From assembly GCF_009601025.1 (NCBI RefSeq), contig NZ_WIVE01000024.1:1-57301 (forward strand): a stretch of 57,301 nt of DNA. The letters are read 5' to 3'. How positions within the stretch are numbered: the first letter of the stretch is position 1; each line of letters opens with the position of its first letter. The translations under genes and the position numbers were made by a program. The DNA is from Roseospira navarrensis (GTDB lineage Bacteria > Pseudomonadota > Alphaproteobacteria > Rhodospirillales > Rhodospirillaceae). The notes below the pieces were generated by a model that worked only from the letters and a program-made list of their open reading frames with translations, had not been told where the DNA came from and ran no database searches. This document shows positions 9,515-18,356 of the stretch, piece after piece.

Positions 9515-9715
9515 CTGAGGAGGCACGCACCGTGACACCCCCGTTCTCCGGAGTCGGAGTCCTGTCGGGTGGGCCCGCATGCCGGGCCTTCAGGAGCGCC
9601 GGGCACCGCGCGCGGCGTCCGTGTGTGTGGGCGGACGGGTGTCGTGCCGCCGCGCCGGTGCCCCAGCCTCTGTCGGCGGGGCCGAGACCACCGGCGATGG
9701 GGTGAGGGCGAGACC

Positions 9716-11008
9716 ATGGATCTGACGGGCCTCCTTGAAATGTTTGGCGACTCGGGCACCATCGTTGGCGGTGGGCTGCTGATCGGCATGCTGTTCGGGG
9801 CCTTCGCCCAGCGCAGCCGGTTCTGCCTGCGCGCGGCGGTGATCGAGTTCGCGCGCGGCTCGGTCGGACCCAAGATGGCGCTGTGGCTGATCGCCTTCTC
9901 CGCCGCCGTCCTGGGCACCCAGGCGATGATCCAGGCGGAGATCCTGGATGTCTCCGCGTCCCGGCAACTGGGCTCGGCCGGCAGCCTGTCCGGCGCCATC
10001 ATCGGCGGGTTGATGTTCGGCGTGGGCATGATCCTGACCCGGGGATGTTCCAGCCGCCTGCTGGTGCTGTCGGCGAGCGGCAACCTGCGCGCCCTGCTGT
10101 CGGGCCTGATCTTCGCCGTGACGGCCCAGGCGTCCCTGCGCGGCGTGCTGGCGCCGGTGCGCGACGATCTGGCCGGGCTTTGGGTGGTGGATGCCCCCTC
10201 GGTTCTCAATGCGCTGACGGTCCTCGGCCTGGACGCCGAGGCCGGCCTGATGATCGCCCTCGGCCTGATGGGCGTGGCGATCTACTTCGCCGCGCGCAAC
10301 CACCTGTCCGCCTGGGCCTGGGCGGGCGGTCTGGGCGTGGGCGCCATGATCGCCGTGGGCTGGCTGTTCACCTACAGCCTGTCCTATCAGGCGTGGGATC
10401 CGGTCCAGGTGGCAAGCCTCAGCTTTACAGGGCCTTCGGCGGATACTCTCATGCTGTTTCTCAGCCCCATCGGGTCCGCCGTGGACTTCGACAACGGGCT
10501 GGTGCCCGGCGTTTTCCTGGGGGCGTTCCTGGCTGCGCTGGTCTGCCGCGACCTGAAGCTGGAGGGCTTCACGGGCGGCTATGCCATGCGCCGCTACATC
10601 GTCGGCGCCACCTTCATGGGCTTCGGCGGCATGCTGGCCGGCGGCTGTGCGGTGGGCGCGGGGGTGACCGGCGGCGCGGTGTTCGCCCTGACGGCCTGGA
10701 CCGCGCTGTTCTTCATGTGGATCGGCGCGGCCGTGGCGGATCTGGTTGTGGATCGGCTGGGGCTGGTGTTCCGCGATGACGCGGCGGCGGGCGAAAACGC
10801 GCTGGCCAATGCGATGGCGCGGCGCGGCTGGCGCTTCCTGCCGGTGTGGCTGCGCCCCGCGCGGGCGCGGACGACGGAGTCGGACGCCGACGGCGGTGAC
10901 TCGGTGTCGCCCGAGGCCGTGGCGGCCGAACTGGGCCGGCCGGCGCGGGCGCCCGGGGTGTCCGCCGAAGCGTCCGGCAAGGCGGACGACGCCGCGCTGG
11001 CGTCCTGA
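9716..11008 (+). CDS. YeeE/YedE family inner-membrane transporter (thiosulfate/sulfur import type)
   Basis: The protein is 430 aa with about 9-10 hydrophobic segments and a hydrophilic acidic tail of about 60 residues. Cys motifs typical of the YeeE/TsuA family are present: RSRFCLRA near residue 35, LTRGCSSRLL near 110 and GGCAVGAGVTG near 310. In the characterised family member these cysteines pass thiosulfate across the membrane. The ATG at 9716 follows GGTGAGGG; the frame runs further upstream but without family similarity. No TusA-like partner (often fused or adjacent) is encoded next to it. It converges on the lipocalin gene with a 5-bp gap. The substrate is inferred from the family only. 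Confidence 0.85.
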   Translation: MDLTGLLEMFGDSGTIVGGGLLIGMLFGAFAQRSRFCLRAAVIEFARGSVGPKMALWLIAFSAAVLGTQAMIQAEILDVSASRQLGSAGSLSGAIIGGLMFGVGMILTRGCSSRLLVLSASGNLRALLSGLIFAVTAQASLRGVLAPVRDDLAGLWVVDAPSVLNALTVLGLDAEAGLMIALGLMGVAIYFAARNHLSAWAWAGGLGVGAMIAVGWLFTYSLSYQAWDPVQVASLSFTGPSADTLMLFLSPIGSAVDFDNGLVPGVFLGAFLAALVCRDLKLEGFTGGYAMRRYIVGATFMGFGGMLAGGCAVGAGVTGGAVFALTAWTALFFMWIGAAVADLVVDRLGLVFRDDAAAGENALANAMARRGWRFLPVWLRPARARTTESDADGGDSVSPEAVAAELGRPARAPGVSAEASGKADDAALAS

Positions 11009-11013
11009 GCGGA

Positions 11014-11556
11014 TCAGCGGTCCCGGCACCTCGGACCGGACTGGTCCACCAGGATGAGCCCTTCGACGGGATAGCCCAGGTCGCGCGCCTGCCGCATCAG
11101 GGCGGTGCGGGTCTCCCGGTCCATGGTGGGTGTGCGCGACAGGATCCACAGGAAACCGCGCGTCGGCCCGCCCGTCATCGCCCAGTCATAGCCGTCGCGG
11201 TCCAGCGCCAGCACGTGCAGCCCGCCCGGGATCGGCGACGTCAGGGTGACGGCGAAGCTGCCCACGTCCGGCCCCTCGCGCAGGCGGGCGGTGCCCTCGA
11301 TGGTTTCCCAGGTGCAGACCTCCGGGTCCCAGGCCCGGTTGAACACGGCCACGGTGCCGTCGTCGCGGAGCTGATAGGTGGCCCGCACGTTGGTCATGCC
11401 CTCTTCAAAGGGATGGTCGAGGCGCATGATCTCGTACCAGGTGCCGGTGAACCGTTCGGGCTCGAACCCGCGCACGGGTTCTACACCCTCGGGCAGGCCG
11501 GTGCAGGCGGGCAGACCGGCCAGCAGGGATAAGGCGGCGAGGGCGCGACGGATCAT
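11014..11556 (-). CDS. Outer-membrane lipocalin lipoprotein (Blc-like)
   Basis: The protein is 180 aa. Its signal peptide ends in the lipobox GLPAC with Cys18 as the acylated residue. The lipocalin signature GTWYEIMRLDHPFEEG lies near residue 40, and the characteristic GFLWILSRTPTM comes near the end. Bacterial lipocalins of this type bind lysophospholipids or fatty acids in the periplasm and are often linked to envelope stress. Length is normal for Blc. It lies 33 bp downstream of the haloacid dehalogenase gene on the same strand, so they may be cotranscribed. Confidence 0.88.
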   Translation of the reverse strand: MIRRALAALSLLAGLPACTGLPEGVEPVRGFEPERFTGTWYEIMRLDHPFEEGMTNVRATYQLRDDGTVAVFNRAWDPEVCTWETIEGTARLREGPDVGSFAVTLTSPIPGGLHVLALDRDGYDWAMTGGPTRGFLWILSRTPTMDRETRTALMRQARDLGYPVEGLILVDQSGPRCRDR

Positions 11557-11589
11557 GGCGGCGGGTCTCCGGGCAAGCGGCGGCGGGGC

Positions 11590-12294
11590 TTACACCCGGC
11601 CGGGATCGGACAGAAGATCGGGCAGGTCGGCCAGGCTGTCCAGTTCCGCCATCGGCGCGCCCGGCAGGCGCTCGCCGGGGGCGTTGGCCCGGTTGACCCA
11701 CAGGGTGCGGAACCCGAACGAGGCCGCGCCCGCCACGTCCCATCCGTTGGACGAGACGAACGCCAGCCGGTCCGCCGCCACCCCGAACCGCGTGCAGCCG
11801 AGCTGATAGGCCGCCGGGGCCGGCTTGTAGATGCCCACGGCGTCCACCGACAACACGTCGTCCAGCAGCCCCCCGATGCCCGCGCTGGCGATGGCCGACG
11901 CCAGCATGTCCGGCGAACCGTTGGACAGGATCGCGGTGCCGATGCCGCGCGCGCGCAGGGCGGCCAGCACGGTCGGCACCTCGTCATAGGCGTCCAGCGT
12001 CATGTAAAGGTCCATCAGGCGGTCCGGCAGCCCCGGGGCCGGCACCTGACCGAGCGCGGCGAAGGCGAAGTCCAGCGCCTCGGCGGTGACGGTCCGGAAG
12101 TCCGCATAGCGGCCGATCAGGCTGCGCAACCACGTGTATTCGATCTGGCGCATGCGCCACACCTCGGCCAGACGCTCCCACGAGGGACCGATGTCCTCCC
12201 GCAGGTGGCGGGCGGCCGACGTGACGTCGAACAGGGTGCCGTAGGCGTCGAACAGGCAGGCGGTGACGGGCGGGGACGAAGCGGTCTTAGACAC
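11590..12294 (-). CDS. Haloacid dehalogenase, type II (HAD superfamily)
   Basis: The protein is 234 aa starting with GTG at 12292-12294; no better ATG is in frame. LFDAYGTLFDV puts the nucleophile at Asp16. Later motifs are LSNGSPDM (motif II), YKPAPAAYQ (motif III Lys) and SSNGWDVAGA. The SSN.WD signature separates (S)-2-haloacid dehalogenases from general HAD phosphatases. These cytoplasmic enzymes remove halide from 2-haloalkanoic acids by an ester intermediate. The true substrate may differ, because such genes are common without obvious haloacid metabolism. Confidence 0.87.
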   Translation of the reverse strand: MSKTASSPPVTACLFDAYGTLFDVTSAARHLREDIGPSWERLAEVWRMRQIEYTWLRSLIGRYADFRTVTAEALDFAFAALGQVPAPGLPDRLMDLYMTLDAYDEVPTVLAALRARGIGTAILSNGSPDMLASAIASAGIGGLLDDVLSVDAVGIYKPAPAAYQLGCTRFGVAADRLAFVSSNGWDVAGAASFGFRTLWVNRANAPGERLPGAPMAELDSLADLPDLLSDPGRV

Positions 12295-12337
12295 GATGGC
12301 GGGTCCTTCGGGGCGGGCACCGGCGCGGCGCTACCGT

Positions 12338-14359
12338 TTACCGTTGCAGGTCGCGACTCAGCGCATCGGCGGCGGGCGTCTCCCCCAGACGGTGGCGGTA
12401 GACCTGCGTGCCCTCCAGCACCCGCTGCACGTAGTTGCGGGTTTCCGAGAACGGGATCTTCTCGATCCAGTCCACCACCTCTTCGGGCGACATGCGCCGG
12501 GGGTCGCCGTTTACCCGCATCCATCGGACGGAGCGGTGCGGCCCCGCATTATAGCCCGCGATGGCCAGGACATAGGAGCCCCGGAAGTCCTCCAGCAGCG
12601 AGGCGAAGTAGGCCGTGCCCAGCCGCGCGTTGTGGGCCGGGTCCGTGGTCAGGCGGATGTTGGACGAGGACTCGCCCAGGGTCTGGGCCACGTGCTGGGC
12701 GGTGCGGGGCATCAGTTGCATGAGCCCGCGCGCCCCGGCGCGGCTGACGGCCTGGGTGTTGAAATTGCTTTCCTGCCGGATCAGCGAGAGCATGAGCGCC
12801 GGTTCCGGCCGGGGCCCGGTCCCGGGGCTCTGGCGCAGGGTGGCGAGCACCTCGGGCGGGACCGGATAGCCCGTCACGGGCAGCATGGTCCCGGCCAGGG
12901 CCGCGCGGCGGGCGAAGAACACGGCCAGATCGGGCCGGTCGGTCTCGCTGAGATCGTCCGCCACCAGCACGCGGAAGCCGGGCGTGGCGGCCTCGTCGTT
13001 GAGCGCGAGGGCGAAGGGCAAGGCCCAGTCGGTGCGGCCCGCCTCGGTCAGCAGGCGCAGGGCCTGCACCCGGTCGTCGGTGGCAAAGCGGGCGCGGTCG
13101 GCGTCGGTGATGGTGGGCCGAGTCTCCAGATGGTCGGCGAGGCGCTCGCCCAGGGCCTCGATGGCGAGCTGGCCGTAGAAGGTCTCGGCGTGGACGGCGG
13201 CCTGTTCGTACCAGCGTCGCGCGGGCTCCACCCGGCCCGCCGCGGCCGCCGCCCGCCCCGCCCAGTAGGCCGCGCGGGACAGGCTCTGCGGATAGGACAC
13301 GCCGGCGTGCATGGTCTCGAAGTGGGGCAGGGCGCGGGCCGGATCGCGCAGGAAGCGGAGCATGATCCACCCGGCCATCCACTCGCCCGTGGCGAAGCCG
13401 ATGCCGCTGTCCTGGCCATGGTTGGCGAAGATCGCGTAGGCGCGGGACACGTGGCCGCGTTCCAGGGCCTCGCGGCCGATGCGCGCGCGCAGCCTGTCCC
13501 AGGCTTGCGGTCGCCCCTGGTTGGCCGACGGATGGGTCAACAGGGACACGGAGCGCTCGAACAGGTCCCGATCCCAGCGCCACACGAGCCGGTCATACAC
13601 CAACCCCGGGTCGTCGCTCAGGCCGGACGGAACCGCGTCGATGGCGGCGTCCACGCCGCCGGCGTTGGTCATCAGGCGGATGCGCGCCCGGGCCAACGCC
13701 TGATGGCCGGGATCCACCAGCGGGATCAGCCGCTCGGCCTCCGAGATCGCTTCGTCCCACAGCAGTTCGGACAGGCGGGCCTCGTGGTCCCGGGGCCGGA
13801 TGACGCTCTCGAAGCGGCGCAGGAAGGCGGTCGCCTCGGGGCGCGAGAAACGGCCGTTCACCCACGCGCGGCGGGCCGCCTCGGTGGACTCGGCCGAGCG
13901 TCCGGCGGCGCGCAGGGCCTGGGCGTGGGCCACCATGCCGTCGGTGGTCAGGGGCGGATAGGTCTCGAACCAGGCGACGACCCGCGCGGGCGGTTCGTGG
14001 CCGGTGATGGCGCGCTCGGCCGACCGCCGCAGGGCGTGGGTGTGCGGCCAGTCCGGGTGCGCTTGCAGGAACTGCGCGATGGTCTCGAAGCTGCCCAGCC
14101 CTTCCTTCAGCACCGCCCACTGGATGATGGTGCGCGCCACCGGATCGGTCAGGCGGCCCGAATGGGCCAGGGCGACATCGAATGCGCGCTCGTCCAGCGC
14201 ATCCAGCGCCTGGCCCAGGGCGCCGGCGCGCGGGATCGGCTCGGCCCGGACCGGCATGGCGGCGATCAGCGCGCACAGGGCCGCGACCACCAGCGCCAGG
14301 AAGGCAGGCAGGCGGCCGGGTGCGGGGCGTTCGAGGGTCGGGGTCAGGATCGGGACCAT
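12338..14359 (-). CDS. slt: Soluble lytic murein transglycosylase (Slt70-like)
   Basis: The protein is 673 aa. A signal peptide of about 39 residues ends near PVRA-EP. A long alpha-helical superhelix follows (residues 50-500), then the catalytic goose-lysozyme-type domain. LIRQESNF gives the catalytic Glu530, followed by AGARGLMQLMP and AIAGYNAGPHR. The enzyme cuts the MurNAc-GlcNAc bond of peptidoglycan with formation of anhydro-MurNAc in the periplasm. It is divergent from dapA, so the two share a 353-bp control region. Length matches Slt70. Confidence 0.92.
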   Translation of the reverse strand: MVPILTPTLERPAPGRLPAFLALVVAALCALIAAMPVRAEPIPRAGALGQALDALDERAFDVALAHSGRLTDPVARTIIQWAVLKEGLGSFETIAQFLQAHPDWPHTHALRRSAERAITGHEPPARVVAWFETYPPLTTDGMVAHAQALRAAGRSAESTEAARRAWVNGRFSRPEATAFLRRFESVIRPRDHEARLSELLWDEAISEAERLIPLVDPGHQALARARIRLMTNAGGVDAAIDAVPSGLSDDPGLVYDRLVWRWDRDLFERSVSLLTHPSANQGRPQAWDRLRARIGREALERGHVSRAYAIFANHGQDSGIGFATGEWMAGWIMLRFLRDPARALPHFETMHAGVSYPQSLSRAAYWAGRAAAAAGRVEPARRWYEQAAVHAETFYGQLAIEALGERLADHLETRPTITDADRARFATDDRVQALRLLTEAGRTDWALPFALALNDEAATPGFRVLVADDLSETDRPDLAVFFARRAALAGTMLPVTGYPVPPEVLATLRQSPGTGPRPEPALMLSLIRQESNFNTQAVSRAGARGLMQLMPRTAQHVAQTLGESSSNIRLTTDPAHNARLGTAYFASLLEDFRGSYVLAIAGYNAGPHRSVRWMRVNGDPRRMSPEEVVDWIEKIPFSETRNYVQRVLEGTQVYRHRLGETPAADALSRDLQR

Positions 14360-14712
14360 GGCACGGCTCCTTCAAACGACCGGGACAGGCGAACGACCGG
14401 ACCGCATCGGCGACAAACAGGGGATGGGGCCGGGGCGGATGGGGCCGACACGCGCATCCTGAGGGCCCCGGAGCGCGAGAGCAAGGGGGCAGGCGCGGGT
14501 GTCACACAGTTGACCGGGTTCATGCGGATCGGGGCCAGCCTCTTGTCCATGCCCCCATGTGTGTTACAAGGAAGCGTCCCGCCGCGGGGGTCCGTTGACC
14601 GTCCGGTCGCGCACCGCCTCGTCCCGTGGCGGGACCACCCGTTCGGCCCCAGGCGCCACCGGCTTGGGGCCCCGTCTTCCTTTTCTCCGACGAAACACAG
14701 AGAGACCGGATC
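14360..14712. other. slt-dapA divergent intergenic region
   Basis: About 350 bp. It contains a possible dapA promoter (14543-14570), other TTGACC boxes near 14510 and 14595, and a partial REP-like fragment (GCATCCTGAGG) near 14456. No gene or structured RNA was recognised. Confidence 0.5.
14543..14570 (+). promoter_or_regulatory. Possible dapA promoter
   Basis: TTGTCC at 14543-14548 and TACAAG at 14565-14570 are 16 bp apart. It is the best-spaced pair upstream of dapA, but the match to consensus is modest. Confidence 0.35.
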
Positions 14713-15597
14713 ATGGTCATGTTCCAGGGGTCTATGGCGGCCCTCGTTACGCCCTTCACGGCCTCGGGCGCCGTGGATGAGCGCGCCTATCAGGATTTCG
14801 TGGACTGGCAGATCTCCGAAGGGACCGAGGGTGTGATTCCCGTCGGCACCACCGGGGAATCGCCCACGCTGACCCACGACGAGCACAAACGGGTGGTGGA
14901 ACTGTGCGTCGAGGCGGCCGGCAAACGCGTGCCGGTGATTGCGGGCACCGGGTCGAACTCGACCCACGAGGCCATCGACTTTTCCCGCCACGCCAAGGCG
15001 GCCGGGGCCGATGCCGCGCTGGTGGTGACCCCGTACTACAACAAGCCGACCCAGGAAGGCCTGTACCAGCACTTTAAGGCCATCCACGACGCCGTGGACC
15101 TGCCCATCGTCATCTACAACATCCCCGGCCGTTGCGTCGTGGACATGACGGTGCAGACCATGGCCCGGCTGGCCGAACTGCCCAACATCGTCGGCGTCAA
15201 GGACGCGACCAACGATCTGGCCCGGCCGCTGGCGACCCGGCTGGCCATCGGCAAGGATTTCAGCATGCTGTCGGGCGAGGACGCCACGGTTGCGGCGTTC
15301 CTGGCCCAGGGCGGGCACGGCTGCATCTCGGTCACGGCCAACGTGGCCCCGGCCCTGTGCGCGCAACTGCACAAGGCCTGGCGGGACGGCGACATGGCCA
15401 CGTTCACCGATGTGCGCGACCGGCTGATGCCGCTGCACGCCGCCCTGTTCGTCGAGACCAGCCCGGGGCCGGTGAAGGTCGGCGTCTCGCTTCTCGGGAA
15501 ATGCTCTCCGGCGACGCGCCTGCCCATGGTGCCGGTCGCGGAATCCTCCCGGGTGGTGGTCGAGGCCGCCATGAAACAGGCCGGGTTGTTGACCTGA
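14713..15597 (+). CDS. dapA: 4-hydroxy-tetrahydrodipicolinate synthase
   Basis: The protein is 294 aa. It condenses pyruvate with aspartate semialdehyde, the first step towards diaminopimelate and lysine. It has a TIM-barrel fold. GTTGESPTL binds the substrate, YYNKPTQEG and IYNIPGR carry the proton-relay tyrosines, and VGVKDATND holds the Schiff-base lysine (Lys163). The ATG at 14713 lies 8 nt after AGAGAG. An ATG two codons on (14719) would put the lysine at 161, as in E. coli, and is an equal alternative. Downstream smpB follows after 79 bp containing a strong hairpin. Confidence 0.95.
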   Translation: MVMFQGSMAALVTPFTASGAVDERAYQDFVDWQISEGTEGVIPVGTTGESPTLTHDEHKRVVELCVEAAGKRVPVIAGTGSNSTHEAIDFSRHAKAAGADAALVVTPYYNKPTQEGLYQHFKAIHDAVDLPIVIYNIPGRCVVDMTVQTMARLAELPNIVGVKDATNDLARPLATRLAIGKDFSMLSGEDATVAAFLAQGGHGCISVTANVAPALCAQLHKAWRDGDMATFTDVRDRLMPLHAALFVETSPGPVKVGVSLLGKCSPATRLPMVPVAESSRVVVEAAMKQAGLLT

Positions 15598-15626
15598 TCC
15601 TGTTTTTTTCCTGCCCCGGAGCCGGT

Positions 15627-15653
15627 CCCCGGGTCCCTTGCGCGGACCCGGGG
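15627..15653 (+). terminator. Strong hairpin between dapA and smpB
   Basis: CCCCGGGTCC and GGACCCGGGG form a perfect 10-bp stem with a 7-nt loop. A T-run lies before the hairpin, not after it, so termination in the plus direction would be partial. It may set the dapA/smpB expression ratio. Confidence 0.45.
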
Positions 15654-15676
15654 CCGTGCCCCATATGGACCCGACC

Positions 15677-16168
15677 ATGGCCAAACCGAAAGACAGAAAG
15701 GGTGGCGGACTGATCTCCACCGGGCGCGTGGCCGAGAACCGGCGCGCCCGGCACGACTACGCCATCCAGGAAACCTTCGAGGCCGGGATCGTGCTGCAGG
15801 GCACCGAGGTCAAATCGCTGCGGCAGGGCCGCGCCAACCTGTCGGAGTCCTATGCGGGCGGCAAGGACGACGAGCTGTACCTGTTCAACCTGCATGTTCC
15901 CGAATACGGCAACGCCCGGCACTTCAGCCACGAGACGCGCCGGCCCCGCAAGCTGCTCATGCGCAAGCGCGAAATCCAGAAGCTGCTGGGCGCGGTCAGC
16001 CGAAAGGGCATGACCCTGGTGCCGCTGTCGCTGTACTTCAACGCGCGCGGGCTGGCCAAGGTGTCGATCGGGCTGGGCCAGGGCAAGCGCACCGTGGACA
16101 AGCGCGAGACGGTCAAGCAGCGCGACTGGAACCGCCAGAAGCAGCGCCTGTTGCGCGACAAGGGATAG
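15677..16168 (+). CDS. smpB: SsrA-binding protein SmpB
   Basis: The protein is 163 aa. SmpB binds tmRNA and delivers it to stalled ribosomes in trans-translation. Visible signatures are ENRRARHDY near the N-terminus, [16 protein letters not shown], the RRPRKLLM basic segment, and the lysine-rich [16 protein letters not shown] tail that enters the mRNA channel. The ATG at 15677 (MAKPKDRK) was chosen over 15665 because it gives the family length. The slt-dapA-smpB order recurs in other alphaproteobacteria. The tmRNA gene itself was not seen in this window. Confidence 0.95.
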   Translation: MAKPKDRKGGGLISTGRVAENRRARHDYAIQETFEAGIVLQGTEVKSLRQGRANLSESYAGGKDDELYLFNLHVPEYGNARHFSHETRRPRKLLMRKREIQKLLGAVSRKGMTLVPLSLYFNARGLAKVSIGLGQGKRTVDKRETVKQRDWNRQKQRLLRDKG

Positions 16169-16250
16169 CGGCGGGGCCGTCGGGGTAATCCGATCGGTGG
16201 TCGCCGCCGTAGAGTCGGCACTTCGGACCACCAACAGGGAGCCGCGCACC

Positions 16251-16850
16251 ATGGCCCGTTTCTTCCGCTCGGGGCTGGGCAGCCTCGCCGCCGCCGCCGT
16301 CGCCTCCGCCAGCCTGTCCGCCGGCACACCGCAGCAGGCGGGCGCGGCATCGCCCGCCACGCCGTCGGCGCATGATTTCACCTTCACCAGCATCGACGGC
16401 GAGCCCCTGCCCATGGAGCAGTTCGCCGGCAAGGCCGTGCTGGTGGTCAACACCGCGTCCCGCTGCGGTTTCACCAAGCAGTACGACGGGCTTCAGGCGG
16501 TGTGGGAAAAGTATCGTGACCGGGGCCTTGTGGTTCTGGGCGTGCCGTCCAATGATTTCGGCAGCCAGGAGCCGGGTGACGAAGAGCAGATCAAGGAATT
16601 CTGCACCGTCAATTTCAACATCAACTTCCCCATGACCGCCAAGGAACGAGTCGTTGGCGGCGGGGCCCATCCGTTCTACACCTGGGTGCGACAGGAAGTC
16701 GGGTTCGTCGGGGCGCCGAAGTGGAATTTCCACAAGTACCTGATCGCCCCGGACGGGTCTGTGGCGGACTGGTTCTCGTCGGTGACGGGACCGCAGGCCG
16801 GCCGCCTGACCAACGCCATCGAGCGCGTGCTGCCCGACCCCGAACGCTGA
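16251..16850 (+). CDS. Glutathione peroxidase family protein, exported
   Basis: The protein is 199 aa. A signal peptide of about 32 residues (Ala-rich, ending near QAGAAS) precedes a GPx-fold domain. VNTASRCGFT gives the peroxidatic Cys72, so this is a Cys rather than a Sec enzyme. GVPSNDFGSQEPG and the KWNFHKYL segment supply the Gln/Trp/Asn tetrad. Such proteins reduce peroxides, usually with thioredoxin rather than glutathione. The export signal places it in the periplasm. The ATG at 16251 follows AGGGAG. It converges on the uracil-DNA glycosylase gene 7 bp away. Confidence 0.9.
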   Translation: MARFFRSGLGSLAAAAVASASLSAGTPQQAGAASPATPSAHDFTFTSIDGEPLPMEQFAGKAVLVVNTASRCGFTKQYDGLQAVWEKYRDRGLVVLGVPSNDFGSQEPGDEEQIKEFCTVNFNINFPMTAKERVVGGGAHPFYTWVRQEVGFVGAPKWNFHKYLIAPDGSVADWFSSVTGPQAGRLTNAIERVLPDPER

Positions 16851-16857
16851 TCCGATC

Positions 16858-17529
16858 CTAGCCCTGCGCCCGGGCGGCGGCCGCGCAGGCCGCCACCACC
16901 TGCCGGAACATCGCCGGGGTCAGACGTCCGGTGTTCTGGTTGTAACGCGAACAGTGGTAGCTGTCCGCGAGCACGCGGCCGTCCGGCAGCGGGTGCATCG
17001 CGCCGTGTGTGAAGGGCAGGGTGGACAGGCGCAGACCGAGGGCGCGCAGCACCGAGTCGTGCGCCACCTTGCCCAGGGCCAGGATGACGCGCACGCTGGG
17101 CAACTGGCCTAGCTCCCCCACCAGAAAAGGCTGACACGCCCGGACTTCCGGTGTGGTCGGCTTGTTCTCGGGCGGCACGCAGCGCACGGCGTTGGTGATC
17201 CGCGCACCCGTCAGGCGCAGGCCGTCATCCACCCGCGCGGCGTAGGTGCCGTCTGCGAGGCCGTGGGCCGCCAGGGTCTCGTACAGCAGATCGCCCGCGA
17301 AATCGCCGGTGAAGGGCCGTCCGGTCCGGTTGGCGCCGCGCAGACCGGGGGCCAGACCGACCACGAGCAGGAGGGCGTCCACCGGCCCGAACGAGGGCAC
17401 GGGCGCGTTGAACCAGTCCGCATGCGCGGCCGCGTTGGCCGCGCGAAAGGCGGCCAGACGCGGGCACAGCGGGCAGTCGCGGGCCGGCTGCGCCGGCCCC
17501 GCGGGGTTGGTGTCGGATGGGAAGTCCAT
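16858..17529 (-). CDS. Uracil-DNA glycosylase, family 5-like (UDGb), Fe-S type
   Basis: The protein is 223 aa. An N-terminal C19-P-L-C22 pair and two later Cys (in CVPPENKP and ACQPFL) fit the 4Fe-4S ligands of families 4 and 5. GLAPGLRGANRTGRPF is the uracil-pocket motif with Ala-Pro-Gly as in UDGb. HPLPDG and SYHCSRYNQNTGRL complete the family pattern. The enzyme excises uracil and deaminated bases from DNA to begin base-excision repair. It lies 11 bp downstream of the NYN gene on the same strand and may be cotranscribed with it. Confidence 0.87.
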   Translation of the reverse strand: MDFPSDTNPAGPAQPARDCPLCPRLAAFRAANAAAHADWFNAPVPSFGPVDALLLVVGLAPGLRGANRTGRPFTGDFAGDLLYETLAAHGLADGTYAARVDDGLRLTGARITNAVRCVPPENKPTTPEVRACQPFLVGELGQLPSVRVILALGKVAHDSVLRALGLRLSTLPFTHGAMHPLPDGRVLADSYHCSRYNQNTGRLTPAMFRQVVAACAAAARAQG

Positions 17530-17540
17530 GCCGGTCCCCG

Positions 17541-18200
17541 TCAGCGGGGCGTGGTATCGACGTCCTGGCTGCTGATGGTTGACCCGGACTCGGCGCCGGC
17601 GGGCGCGGCACGGCTGTCCCGGGACTCGCGCGGCTCCCTGGGTTCGCGCGGCTCGCGCGGTTCCCGCTGAACCTGACTGCGGCTGATGCTGGGCTCCAGG
17701 TCCAGAAGCTCCTGGAAGTTGTCCGCCTGCCGGCGCAGTTCATCCGCGACCATGGGCGGCTGGGATTTCACGGTGCTGACCACGGTGACGCGCAGGCCCT
17801 TGCGCTGCACGGCCTCCACCAGCCGGCGGAAGTCGCCGTCGCCCGAGAACAGCACGATATGGTCCAGATGCGGGGCCATCTCCATGACGTCGATGGCCAG
17901 TTCGATGTCCATGTTGCCCTTGCGCTTCAGGCGGCCCATGGCATCGGTGAACTCCTTGGTCGGTTTGGTGACCATGGTGTAACCGTTATAGTCGAGCCAA
18001 TCGACCAAGGGGCGAATCGGAGAATACTCCTGGTCCTCCACCAGCGCCGTGTAGTAGAAGGCACGGATGAGGCGACCCTTGGCCGCAAACAACTCAAGAA
18101 GGCGCTTGTAGTCGATATCGAAACCAAGGGCTCGCGCGGCGGCGTACAGGTTCGACCCGTCGATGAACAGGCCGATCCGCTCCTGGGGGTAGAATATCAT
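17541..18200 (-). CDS. NYN-domain (LabA/DUF88-like) putative ribonuclease
   Basis: The protein is 219 aa. The NYN (PIN-like) domain covers residues 8-160: FIDGSNLY with Asp14, NMDIELAIDVM and LFSGDGDFRRLVEAVQRKG supply the acidic metal site. Members are thought to be metal-dependent RNases, though few have known targets. The tail is low-complexity with repeated Arg-Glu-Pro triplets (residues about 178-195), encoded by a 9-bp repeat. An inverted repeat at 18221-18240 lies just upstream and may regulate this gene or the divergent folK. Confidence 0.85.
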   Translation of the reverse strand: MIFYPQERIGLFIDGSNLYAAARALGFDIDYKRLLELFAAKGRLIRAFYYTALVEDQEYSPIRPLVDWLDYNGYTMVTKPTKEFTDAMGRLKRKGNMDIELAIDVMEMAPHLDHIVLFSGDGDFRRLVEAVQRKGLRVTVVSTVKSQPPMVADELRRQADNFQELLDLEPSISRSQVQREPREPREPREPRESRDSRAAPAGAESGSTISSQDVDTTPR

Positions 18201-18220
18201 AGGGGTTGTCCTTGAATCTG

Positions 18221-18240
18221 AATGCTACTGGAATAGCATT
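18221..18240. promoter_or_regulatory. Inverted repeat in the NYN/folK divergent region
   Basis: AATGCTA and TAGCATT form a perfect 7-bp inverted repeat with a 6-bp spacer, about 20 bp upstream of the NYN start. Its size and place suit an operator or a short leader hairpin. Confidence 0.4.
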
Positions 18241-18356
18241 GCCTACAATGCTTGCGAAATATCGGCAGGATCAGCAGGGTGGGTTGCGAAATCCCCAGTC
18301 TGCTTGCGAGACACTATGAAGTTTGTCGGGGTGGTGCAAGCAGGAAAGGTGCGTGT

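Larger units (their letters stand above)
9253..9715. other. Intergenic region carrying REP-like repeats
   Basis: About 460 bp with no credible gene. Its centre holds two REP-like units in opposite orientation (9427-9460 and 9480-9514). The rest shows nothing recognisable apart from GGTGAGGG, the ribosome-binding site of the next gene. Confidence 0.6.

Noticed and set aside
9569-9715. A 49-codon N-terminal extension of the YeeE-family transporter
   Set aside because: It lacks homology, is not membrane-like, and the start at 9716 has its own ribosome-binding site.
17590-17680. Short tandem repeats as a CRISPR-like array
   Set aside because: The 9-bp repeat is in frame inside the NYN gene and has no spacers.
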